NCBI RefSeq assembly: GCF_016464385.1
Contig: NZ_JADMLH010000004.1
Span: 310,001-374,000, forward strand
Direction of reading: 5' to 3'
Source: Nucisporomicrobium flavum
Lineage (GTDB): Bacteria; Actinomycetota; Actinomycetes; Mycobacteriales; Micromonosporaceae
DNA: 64,000 nt
Below the pieces are notes generated by a model. That model was not told the DNA's origin and did not search any database. It saw only the letters and a list, made by a program, of their open reading frames with translations. The translations under genes were made by a program, and so were the position numbers. Below, piece by piece: positions 46,491 through 53,209 of this stretch. Each line of letters starts with the position of its first letter. Positions within the stretch are counted from its first letter, which is position 1.

Positions 46491-46637
46491 GTGCCCGACG
46501 ACCTCCAGGTGAACGAGCGGCTGACCATCCCGGCCGCCGAGCTGTCGTGGCGTTTCTCCCGCTCCGGCGGCCCGGGCGGCAACACCACCGACTCGCGGGT
46601 CCGGCTTTCCGCAAGGGGGACCTCATGGCGGAGGTAG
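46491..46637 (+). pseudogene. 5' fragment of an arfB-like gene
   Basis: From the GTG at 46491 the frame encodes 48 residues that match the start of the complete arfB copy just downstream. The shared core is PxAEL(S/N)WRFSRS-G-PGG...NTTDSRV. Where the family has GGQGV, this fragment reads GGN, so the catalytic Gln and two neighbours are missing. After SRVRLS the similarity stops and a TAG follows within 12 codons. Its GC-rich codon use is like the host genes, unlike the complete copy. It is best seen as the left remnant of the original arfB; the right remnant lies at about 52.2 kb. Confidence 0.8.
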
Positions 46638-47047
46638 TGATTCGGCCCGGTCTCGCCATCCCGGAGGCCGAACTGAACTGGCGTTTCTCCCGTTCCAGCG
46701 GGCCGGGTGGTCAGGGTGTCAATACGACCGACTCTCGGGTTGAGTTGTCCTGGAACCTGCTCGCCTCCAGCCTGCTCTCACCCGCGCTGAAGGAGCGGGC
46801 GGTTGAGCGGCTCGGCAGCCGGCTGATCGACGGCGTCATCACCATCACGGCGTCCGAGCACCGCTCCCAGCTCCGCAACCGCGAGGCCGCCGAGGCCCGC
46901 CTCGCCATGCGGGTCGGTGAGGCCATCGCTGCCCCGCCCCGCCAGCGCCGCGCGACAAAACCCACTCGTGGTTCAGTCGAGCGCCGCATCGGTGAGAAGA
47001 AGCGCCGAGCCCAGATCAAACGCAACCGCCGCAGCGACGAAGACTGA
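46625..47047 (+). CDS. arfB: Alternative ribosome-rescue factor / peptidyl-tRNA hydrolase ArfB-like
   Basis: This 140-residue protein hydrolyses peptidyl-tRNA on stalled ribosomes. It has the release-factor GGQ motif (SGPGGQGVNTTDSRVEL, about residue 27) and the Lys/Arg-rich C-terminal tail (RRIGEKKRRAQIKRNRR) that enters the empty mRNA channel. The ATG at 46625 overlaps the end of the arfB fragment. Its codons (GTT, GAG TTG, AAT ACG) are less GC-rich than those of the fragment and of neighbours, suggesting that this copy arrived with the accessory segment. Confidence 0.9.
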   Translation: MAEVVIRPGLAIPEAELNWRFSRSSGPGGQGVNTTDSRVELSWNLLASSLLSPALKERAVERLGSRLIDGVITITASEHRSQLRNREAAEARLAMRVGEAIAAPPRQRRATKPTRGSVERRIGEKKRRAQIKRNRRSDED

Positions 47048-47412
47048 AGCAATCTCTTATCCCGATCTTCGGGAGCGTGCAGAAGTATCGCGATACGGGC
47101 GGTGTTTAAGTGCGTTCGGGGTCTTGCGGGGATCAGTCGGAGTGAAGATGGACGGCCTAGGCGACAATAGAAGTCGATGAAGAGGTCGCGTCTGAAGCTG
47201 AGCTGGGTAGATCTGATCTTGTTCAGCGATTCGGCGGTGACGAGATCGTTTTGACGTTGCGCATCCTTTCACCGAGTTTCGCGCCATGCCAGACCTTGCG
47301 GCTTCCCATCCGCTGCGGAGGCCGGACCGCCCATTTGACGGGGTGCACCAGGAGCGGCGCTTGCTGCTCGCAGCGGCGGGGATAAGGCTGCAACCGATGC
47401 TCGTCCGGCGCG
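47048..47412. other. Gene-free segment after arfB, comparatively AT-rich
   Basis: No gene can be supported in these 365 bases. A perfect palindrome GTATCGCGATAC lies at about 47086-47097. Base composition is less GC-rich than in flanking core genes, which fits the accessory nature of the region. Confidence 0.5.
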
Positions 47413-48672
47413 CTACGCGCTGGCGCTGGCCTCGCCCTCGAATGCATCGACTTCTGGCACCCCGGGAAATTTGGCCAGCTTGGCGCGGAGAAGACGGAGG
47501 CGCTCGGAGACCCGCGAGCTTCCGGCCTTCCGCGAGAGGCGAAGCGCTCGCGTAGCCGCTTCCGCCGCGCGCTCGACTTCGTTCGCCTGAAGTAGGGACT
47601 CGGCAAGCCAGGTCATATAGAGCGCGGTCTCCCGCCCCGTCTCGTCGCTGTACCCGGCGGTCGCCCTCTCCAAGATGGGGACCGCTCGCAGCGGGCGTCG
47701 TAGCTGCGTCCAAACCCGTCCGGCCATGATGTCGATCTCGCCCTCGTCGAGCCAGTAGACCCAGATAGGATCGTCGGCCGGCTGGCGGTGTTCGTACTGC
47801 TCCTCGACTGTGCCGAGGGCGCGTTCGGCGGCGGTCACGTCACCTACCTGGGCCTCGGCCCAGGCCACTCGCTCCGCGAGGAGCGCCTTCGTGGTCGCGG
47901 TAGCCACACTGCGAGCGCCGGCGTAGGCCGACTTCGCGAGCGTCACGGCCTCTCGTGCGTCACCGACGTTCGCGACCTGGTAGGCGAGCGACGAGAGATT
48001 GTTCGCCGCACCCGCGACGTCTCCGCCCGCGTGAGCTGCCCGCATCCCAGCGAGGTAGTAGCGCTCGGCCTCGGCATGATGACCAGCGTCGCTGGTGACC
48101 CATCCGGCTACCTGGGCCAACTCGCCGACGGCGACGAGAAGCCGTTTGCCGATCTCCTCGGTGTAGGCGGCATCGCGGAGCAAAGCGGTTGTAGCCGCTA
48201 GCTCAGCGGTGACCATCGCGTGTGTGTCCTGCCCACCGACGTAGTCGTCGAGCTTGCGGAGCCGGTGAACACGCTTCTCGACCTCCTGGACCTGGGCCAC
48301 GCCGATACGGCGGCCTGCCCGAGTGGCGGTCACCTGCGGCGGCTCGGCGATCAACCATTGATGTGCCAGGGTGAGGGCGTTTTCCGCTGTAGGCGTCGTT
48401 GTGAGCACCGCGGCTGCCAGCAGCTCGGAGTCCTTCGGCCGCCACATCCCGTGGTGCAGCTCCCACGGCTCGCCGTTCGCTTCGACCAGCGAGACCAGTT
48501 TCCCGCCTGCTTCGTAGACATCGTCGAGCGCCTGAGCGATGAGAGGCGTGGGCGGACGCTTGTCCGCTTCGACTCGGGACAGATGCCCGGAATCGAGGTG
48601 TGCGCGCCGAGCAGCCTCGCGGAGTGACATGCCACCGCGCAGGCGCCGAGCAGCTTGCCCGAACGTTTCCAC
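47413..48672 (-). CDS. XRE-family regulator with TPR-like helical C-terminus
   Basis: This 419-residue protein has an N-terminal helix-turn-helix (QAARRLRGGMSLREAARRAH, then LDSGHLSRVEADKRPPT, residues about 6-45) and a long helical region (about 150-415) with TPR-like repeats, for example AGHHAEAERYYLAGMRAAH and AERALGTVEEQYEH. Such regulators often sense a peptide or partner protein. The GTG at 48672 has a strong GGAGGGGG ribosome site. It is divergent from the small-protein/JmjC/kinase genes and is their likely regulator. Confidence 0.85.
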   Translation of the reverse strand: METFGQAARRLRGGMSLREAARRAHLDSGHLSRVEADKRPPTPLIAQALDDVYEAGGKLVSLVEANGEPWELHHGMWRPKDSELLAAAVLTTTPTAENALTLAHQWLIAEPPQVTATRAGRRIGVAQVQEVEKRVHRLRKLDDYVGGQDTHAMVTAELAATTALLRDAAYTEEIGKRLLVAVGELAQVAGWVTSDAGHHAEAERYYLAGMRAAHAGGDVAGAANNLSSLAYQVANVGDAREAVTLAKSAYAGARSVATATTKALLAERVAWAEAQVGDVTAAERALGTVEEQYEHRQPADDPIWVYWLDEGEIDIMAGRVWTQLRRPLRAVPILERATAGYSDETGRETALYMTWLAESLLQANEVERAAEAATRALRLSRKAGSSRVSERLRLLRAKLAKFPGVPEVDAFEGEASASA

Positions 48673-48723
48673 GGTTTCCCCCTCCGTGCTGCCAGGGTGC
48701 TGCCAATGCTGCCAGGTGGCGCA

Positions 48724-48972
48724 ATGCAGCATCGGGAGGAAAAGCGCGCATGGTGGCGTCGCGTTTTGGTCTTGCGTCGGCGACGATGCACCTGCGGCCT
48801 GCCCTGGCCCTGCTTCGAGGCATGGATGGCCAAGGGCAAAGAAGGCGAGGAATTCCGCGCATTGACGGCCCTCAGCGACCCGGTAAGAGCGCCGATAACC
48901 ACCGCCCCAACGTCCCGAGCTGGCAGACAAACACCATGCCGTTGCTCCAGATCGGGCGCGCGGGCGCGCTGA
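48724..48972 (+). CDS. Small Cys/Trp-motif protein
   Basis: This 82-residue frame starts at an ATG. Its first half reads AWWRRVLVLRRRRCTCGLPW followed by PC, a CxCG...WPC pattern also found in the broken gene just downstream. The second half is low-complexity. The motif looks like a small metal-binding knuckle. I give it moderate weight because the motif recurs and the gene sits in the divergent promoter region of the cassette; the coding signal alone is weak. Confidence 0.4.
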   Translation: MQHREEKRAWWRRVLVLRRRRCTCGLPWPCFEAWMAKGKEGEEFRALTALSDPVRAPITTAPTSRAGRQTPCRCSRSGARAR

Positions 48973-49008
48973 CTCCGGCGCAGGAGCGGCGTTCGCGAGG
49001 GGCGCGTG

Positions 49009-49267
49009 ATGCTGATACCTCGTACGGAGCACCACGGCGAGCGCCCTACGTGGGGACTGCCGAGTCTGCGGCCAGCCGTGGCCGTGCGCTACCGCCAACG
49101 TCGAGCTGGCCGAGCAATACCAGCGATTTCCGCACGGCCTGTCGATCGTCGTCGGGTCCTTTCTGATCGAAGCTATCGACGACTGGACCGCCGGTCCGGG
49201 GATGCCGCCGCCCGATCTCTATTAGCGATTTCTTGGCTGGGCCGAACCGCCGGGGTTTGCGGCATGA
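49009..49267 (+). pseudogene. Broken small CxxC-xxxx-WPC protein gene (frameshift and in-frame TAG)
   Basis: Starting at the ATG, one frame gives MLIPRTEHHGERPTW. One base further on, in a GGGG run at about 49056, the frame changes to give DCRVCGQPWPC followed by ATANVELAEQYQRFPHGLSI, VVGSFLIEAIDDWTAG and ending DLY. A TAG (49223-49225) then interrupts RFLGWAEPPGFAA, whose TGA overlaps the ATG of the next gene as ATGA. The two lesions, joining sensible sequence on either side, indicate a decayed gene or a sequencing error in the G-run. From memory, similar C..C....PWPC proteins in actinomycetes are sometimes labelled flavin reductase, without good reason. Confidence 0.55.
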
Positions 49268-49521
49268 CAACCGAGGAACCGCCGAAAAGAACCCCCGGTC
49301 TGCTCGGCCTTCTGCTCGACGCGTTCGATGCGCCGCCCGTGGTGAGGGGCGGGACAACCCTGGACCGCGTTGCGTGGATTCACATGCAGGAGGGCCGAGC
49401 CGTCATCGAGCTGGAGGCCGATGACATGGCGGTTGCTGCTGAACAGCTCGTGCTCGACAGCGTCACGGCGGCGAAGGTGAGGGCCGCTCGATCGGAAGCA
49501 GGGCAGCCCGCCCGGACGTAA
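49264..49521 (+). CDS. Small hypothetical protein of the JmjC cassette
   Basis: This 85-residue soluble protein has the N-terminus MTTEEPPKRTPGLLGLLLDA and an acidic helical C-terminal half (EADDMAVAAEQLVLDSVTAA). Its ATG overlaps the stop of the preceding (broken) gene and it lies 27 bases upstream of the JmjC gene, so it is in the same operon. I do not recognise it. Size and position would allow a regulator, a chaperone or a substrate of the oxygenase. Confidence 0.6.
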   Translation: MTTEEPPKRTPGLLGLLLDAFDAPPVVRGGTTLDRVAWIHMQEGRAVIELEADDMAVAAEQLVLDSVTAAKVRAARSEAGQPART

Positions 49522-49548
49522 CCACTCCCTACACCCCCGGAGGTTGGA

Positions 49549-50496
49549 ATGTCCCTATCGATGTTGTTCGACGAGGCCACGGTCACCGAGATGATGACCG
49601 CTTGGCCGGCGAAGCCTGCGCTTCACACACCGTCTGACGGCAGCCGCCTGCCCGGCGTCGTCAACGTGGCTCTCATCAACGGTTACCTCGACACCGGTAC
49701 CGCGCCCGCAGAGCAGCTCCTCGTGATCAAAGACGGAGCGGCGCTGCACTCCCGGGCGTACACGACGGACGGCTATCTCGACCCCGGCAAGGTCGCGAAG
49801 TGGCGGGGCCGGGGCTACACGATCCAACTGCGCAACCTGCATCGCTGGTGCCCGGAGGTGCATGCGATCTGCGCGGCGATGCAGCACGAGACCGGATACG
49901 GCACGTACGCCACCGGCTTCGTCACCCCGGCCGGCGGCCAGGGTCTGCATCACCACTGGGACCAGAACATGGGCTTCATCAACCAGCTCGCCGGGCGCAA
50001 AACCTGGCAGATCTGGGAGCCCGGGGTCGAGGAACCGCACCGCGAGCAGTTCGCGTCCAACACCTCGCCGGGCAGCGACGTCCTCGACCGCATGAAGTCG
50101 ATGCGACCCGACTTCGAGTTCGACCTCGGTCCCGGCCAGATCCTGGTGCTGCCGCGCGGCTGGATGCACAACCCGCACGCGCGCAGCCAGACCGAGGAAA
50201 GCGTCCACGTGACGTTCGTGGCCCGCGAGCGCACCGGCTACTGGCTCGCCGGGAAGCTGGCTCAGGCTGCACTCGCCTCGACCCCACTGCGGCGCGTCAT
50301 CTCGCCCGCCAGCGTCGTCGACCCCGCCGCCTTCGCCGCACAGGTCACCGAAGCACGCGACCTGCTGACGGACTGGCTTACCGGCGCCGATACCGCGGCA
50401 CTGGCCACCGAGCTGCTTCAGGCGGCACGCACCGAACCGAACGTCGACTACGTCTCCCACGCGCCGAGTCAGATCGGCCACCAATCGACCCGTTGA
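49549..50496 (+). CDS. JmjC/cupin-fold Fe(II)/2-oxoglutarate-type oxygenase
   Basis: This 315-residue protein has the ribosomal-oxygenase-like JmjC signature: HHHWDQN supplies the iron-binding HxD (His136, Asp138), GRKTWQIWEP (about residue 149) the 2-oxoglutarate-binding Lys, and LPRGWMHNPH (about residue 201) the distal His. A C-terminal helical part follows. Members hydroxylate residues of proteins or peptides. An AGGTTGGAATG-type start with GGAGG spacing supports the ATG. Its neighbours, an 85-residue protein and a protein with a Cys-Cys-Pro tail, are plausible substrates. Confidence 0.88.
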   Translation: MSLSMLFDEATVTEMMTAWPAKPALHTPSDGSRLPGVVNVALINGYLDTGTAPAEQLLVIKDGAALHSRAYTTDGYLDPGKVAKWRGRGYTIQLRNLHRWCPEVHAICAAMQHETGYGTYATGFVTPAGGQGLHHHWDQNMGFINQLAGRKTWQIWEPGVEEPHREQFASNTSPGSDVLDRMKSMRPDFEFDLGPGQILVLPRGWMHNPHARSQTEESVHVTFVARERTGYWLAGKLAQAALASTPLRRVISPASVVDPAAFAAQVTEARDLLTDWLTGADTAALATELLQAARTEPNVDYVSHAPSQIGHQSTR

Positions 50497-50554
50497 TCCG
50501 GGATTTCACCGGCGCATCAGGCGTCGGCGATCCATACACCCCCAAGGAGGAGTC

Positions 50555-51031
50555 GTGACGCTCACGACCGCACTGCCGGTCCAGGCCGACAAGGACCCGC
50601 AAGCCCTCGTCGACCCCGAGACCTTCGACAAGCTCGCCGAGTTCTTCGCCGCCCGCCAGGAGGTCACCAAGATCTACGCCCGGCGGGCCGTCGGGCAGAT
50701 GCTGCTCATGCTCAAGGCCCACGCCGACTCGCAGCACGACCCCGACTTCGGCCGGCTGCTGCCCGACGGCCGCTCGTACCGCGTCGTCCCGACCGAACCG
50801 GTCGACGCGGCCTGGCACGCGTCGTTGCAACACACCGAGGCGTACGCCGCCGCCTGCGAGCAGATCGCGGGAGGCTTCGTGCACCACGTGCCGATCCTGA
50901 CCGAGGGCATGGCGGACGGCTCCTCGCTGGAGTACACCCGTCAGGCGCTCAAGGCGACCGGCTACTACATCGACCCCGAGTTCTGGGACGGCGAGGCGAA
51001 GTCCTGCTGCCCGCCGAACCCGGGCATCTGA
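50555..51031 (+). CDS. GRDP/DUF1399-like protein with Cys-Cys-Pro-Pro C-terminal tail
   Basis: The 158-residue protein contains a VDAAWHASLQHTEAYAAACE motif followed by GGFVHHVP, resembling the VDxxWHxxxxxTxxY...FxHH.P signature of glycine-rich-domain-like (DUF1399-type) proteins; the conserved His residues could bind metal. It ends with a distinctive SCCPPNPGI tail after a polar linker. It follows the JmjC gene by 58 bases with an AGGAGG ribosome site and is followed by the kinase after 15 bases. Function is unknown; the tail could be a modified peptide or a metal-binding end. Confidence 0.7.
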   Translation: MTLTTALPVQADKDPQALVDPETFDKLAEFFAARQEVTKIYARRAVGQMLLMLKAHADSQHDPDFGRLLPDGRSYRVVPTEPVDAAWHASLQHTEAYAAACEQIAGGFVHHVPILTEGMADGSSLEYTRQALKATGYYIDPEFWDGEAKSCCPPNPGI

Positions 51032-51046
51032 AAGGGCAACTGATCG

Positions 51047-51835
51047 ATGCGCACTGACTGGGCCACGTTGCCCGAGGCCGTCACGAAGGAAGTCGCCGAC
51101 CGAGTCGGCGGTTGCCGCATCTCGCCCGCCGCGACCGGTGACCACGCGGAGATCGCCGCAACCGTCACCGGGCCAGCCGGGAAGGTGTTCCTCAAGGCGG
51201 CTCATTCTGACTTCGGGGTTAGGTCGTTGCGCTTCGAGCTGCGGGTGAGTGAGGCCGTCAGTGGGTCTTACTCACCCGCGGTCCGATGGCACTTCGAGGC
51301 GGCCGGCTGGCTGGCCGTGGGGTTCGAGCACTGCGACGGCCCGCACGCCGACCTGTCGCCGGGCAGTCCCGATCTGAACCTTCTCGGGGAAGCGTTGACG
51401 GCGCTGGGCAAGACTCAGGCGCCGGACGTCGGGCTGTTCAGCCCGAAGGGGCGGCTCGGATTCGAGCACCCGGCGATGGAAGGCGACACCCTCGTGCACA
51501 CCGACCTCGGCCCGGCCAACCTCATCGTCACCCCGGACGGCCTGCGGATCGTCGACTGGGCGATGGCGACCAAGGCCGCACCGTGGGTCGAACTTGCCAT
51601 CCTCACCCAGTGGCTGATCGGCAGCGGCCACACACCCGAGCAGGCTGAACAATGGTTGGCACGGTATCCCGCATGGCGCGAGGTCGGCCCTGATGTCCTC
51701 GACGACTTCGCGGCGAAGAACGCCGCGAAGTGGGCATCTAAGGCCCAGCCGAACTCGCCGGCCTGGATGCACGATCTCGCGGACTGGACCGGCCAGTGGT
51801 CGGATCATCGATGCAAAGGCGACCGTAGGGTTTAA
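51047..51835 (+). CDS. Aminoglycoside-phosphotransferase-fold kinase
   Basis: This 262-residue APH/choline-kinase-fold protein has the catalytic loop HTDLGPANLIVTPDG (about residue 152; HxD....N) and the metal-binding IVDWAMAT (Asp at about 172). The N-terminal nucleotide loop is short. Members phosphorylate small molecules; nothing shows that this one modifies an antibiotic. It closes the cassette operon. Its C-terminal 40 codons recur, decayed, 280 bases downstream, so at least two related copies once existed here. Confidence 0.85.
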   Translation: MRTDWATLPEAVTKEVADRVGGCRISPAATGDHAEIAATVTGPAGKVFLKAAHSDFGVRSLRFELRVSEAVSGSYSPAVRWHFEAAGWLAVGFEHCDGPHADLSPGSPDLNLLGEALTALGKTQAPDVGLFSPKGRLGFEHPAMEGDTLVHTDLGPANLIVTPDGLRIVDWAMATKAAPWVELAILTQWLIGSGHTPEQAEQWLARYPAWREVGPDVLDDFAAKNAAKWASKAQPNSPAWMHDLADWTGQWSDHRCKGDRRV

Positions 51836-52009
51836 CTCTTGCAGGTCCGGTGGAAGCTCGGAGAAATGCTCTGCGGAGTCGGAAGCGCCATGCTGACGGC
51901 CACGGGCGAGGGGCAGCCTTTGCCCTTGCAAACGTAACGAGCGGGTCGGCGCGGATCGCTGGGTCGATGCGGGTAGAGGAGCGCGCCGCACGGGTCGCAG
52001 ATCGCGCTG
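51836..52009. other. Non-coding gap after the APH-fold kinase
   Basis: No gene is supported here. A minus-strand frame with several Cys pairs crosses this stretch, but it is partly antisense to the kinase remnant that follows. Confidence 0.4.
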
Positions 52010-52129
52010 CCGAACGCCGCCAAGAGGGCGCAGAAGGCGCAACCGGGCGCCCCGCCCTGGATGCATGATCTCGCCACCTGGACCGGCCAGTGGTCAGATG
52101 ACCGGCGCGAAGGTGGACGTAGGTCTTGA
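52010..52129 (+). pseudogene. C-terminal remnant of a second APH-fold kinase
   Basis: The frame reads PNAAKRAQKAQPGAP then PWMHDLATWTGQWSDDRR and ends GGRRS before TGA. It aligns without gaps with the end of the intact kinase (KNAAKWASKAQPNSP, AWMHDLADWTGQWSDHR, GDRRV). Only about 40 codons remain; upstream of them the similarity ends abruptly. This is a trace of gene loss or of recombination at the right edge of the accessory segment. Confidence 0.75.
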
Positions 52130-52151
52130 CTTGCGCGCCCGTTAGGGTGCG

Positions 52152-52227
52152 GCTCGGTGTAGCGCCGCATCGGCGAGAGGAAGCGTCGCTCCCCGTCAAG
52201 CGCAACCGCCTTGGAGAGATGGAGTGA
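52152..52227 (+). pseudogene. 3' remnant of the original arfB
   Basis: The sequence GCGCCGCATCGGCGAGAGG and what follows encode (G)SV-stop-RRIGERKRR and then, after a one-base shift, VKRNRLGEME-stop. This matches the end of the complete arfB copy, GSVERRIGEKKRRAQIKRNRR. It carries an in-frame TAG and a single-base deletion. Its terminal TGA overlaps the GTG of the next phosphotransferase gene as GTGA, preserving what looks like the original operon junction. Together with the 5' fragment at 46.5 kb it brackets the inserted cassette. Confidence 0.75.
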
Positions 52228-53198
52228 GCGGCGTGCCGGTCGTGGAGATGCTGTGGGAGCCGGACGACCCCTACGACGCGCTCGCCGGACGGTTCGGCTT
52301 CGATGATGGGCCGGCGGCCGGTCGCTGGGTCGCCGACATGGTGGAGAAGCACTGGGATCTCCGCCCGGACTCCTGCGAGCGGATCGTGATGAGCGGGGGC
52401 AACGCGCTGGCGTGGGTCGGCACCCCGTCCGGCCGGCTGCTCGCGAAGTGGTCGGTGGTGCCCGAGCGTTTCGCGCGGCTGGCCGAGGTGGCGCGGCTGA
52501 CGAGCTGGTTGGGCGGGCAAGGGCTGCCGGTCTCCGCACCGCTTCCCACGCGCGACGGCCGGCTCCAGGTGGAGACCGGCGGCGTCTCGATGGGGCTGCA
52601 GCGGGTGATCGGGGGCGACCTTCTCGACACCGGTGACCCCGGACAGGTGCGGGCTGCCGGAACGCTGCTGGCCCGCCTGCAGGATGCGCTGGCGGCGTAT
52701 CCGTACGCCGATCGGCTCTCCGGGCCAGCGGTCGGGTCCCGGCCGTTGACCGAGCAGATCACCGGCTGGCTCGACGCGCGCGCCGGACATCTGCCGGCGG
52801 CGGCCCGGGAGGGGTTGCGGGGGATGGTCGCCGCTGCGCCGCCCGACCGGCTGCCGCGGCAGCTGGTCCACTTCGACTTCCGCGCCGCCAACATCCTGTG
52901 TGCCGGCGGTGAGATCGTCGCGGTCCTCGACTTCGAGGAGGCCCGGCGCGAGCCCTCGCTCTTCGAGCTGGCCCGCGCGGCGGTCCTGCTCGGCACCCGC
53001 TACCACGACTGGGGGCCGGTGCCGGCCGAGGTTCGCGCGCAGTTCTTCGCCGGCTACCGGGCCGTACGCCCACTGACCCCGGCCGAGGCCTCCTGGCTGG
53101 AGCTGCTGGTGTTGTGGCAGGCCATGGAGATGGTGCCGCCCGGCGACGACCCGACCGGCTGGGCGGCGTCCGCGCTGAGCCTGCTGCGGCGCCCCTGA
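52224..53198 (+). CDS. Phosphotransferase family protein (APH fold)
   Basis: This 324-residue kinase-fold protein has the catalytic loop LVHFDFRAANILCAGG (about residue 213) and the metal-binding VLDFEEARREPSLFELAR (about residue 232). It is not closely similar to the APH-fold kinase of the cassette. The GTG at 52224 overlaps the stop of the arfB 3' remnant and has GGAGAGATGGAG upstream, so it was probably co-transcribed with arfB before the insertion and now depends on a new promoter or on read-through from the cassette. Substrate unknown. Confidence 0.85.
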   Translation: MSGVPVVEMLWEPDDPYDALAGRFGFDDGPAAGRWVADMVEKHWDLRPDSCERIVMSGGNALAWVGTPSGRLLAKWSVVPERFARLAEVARLTSWLGGQGLPVSAPLPTRDGRLQVETGGVSMGLQRVIGGDLLDTGDPGQVRAAGTLLARLQDALAAYPYADRLSGPAVGSRPLTEQITGWLDARAGHLPAAAREGLRGMVAAAPPDRLPRQLVHFDFRAANILCAGGEIVAVLDFEEARREPSLFELARAAVLLGTRYHDWGPVPAEVRAQFFAGYRAVRPLTPAEASWLELLVLWQAMEMVPPGDDPTGWAASALSLLRRP

Positions 53199-53209
53199 CT
53201 GCGTACCCG

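Noticed and set aside
48936-49166. Small frame starting MPLLQIGRAGALTPAQE in the cassette
   Set aside because: The N-terminus looks protein-like, but the frame then runs antisense-like through the broken PWPC gene in another frame. It may be a decayed small gene and is not strong enough to list.
51832-52077. Minus-strand frame with several Cys pairs (CAFC, CDPC, CKGKGC), zinc-ribbon-like
   Set aside because: Its first half is exactly antisense to the kinase remnant, and its start (GTG) lacks a ribosome site. I keep it only as a possibility; homologues with the CxxC...CKGKGC pattern would reinstate it.
46491-52227. Site-specific integrative element (with arfB 3' end as attachment site)
   Set aside because: The imperfect repeat of the arfB 3' end is suggestive, but there is no integrase, excisionase or transposase gene, and a 5' arfB fragment is also present, which an attachment-site model does not explain.
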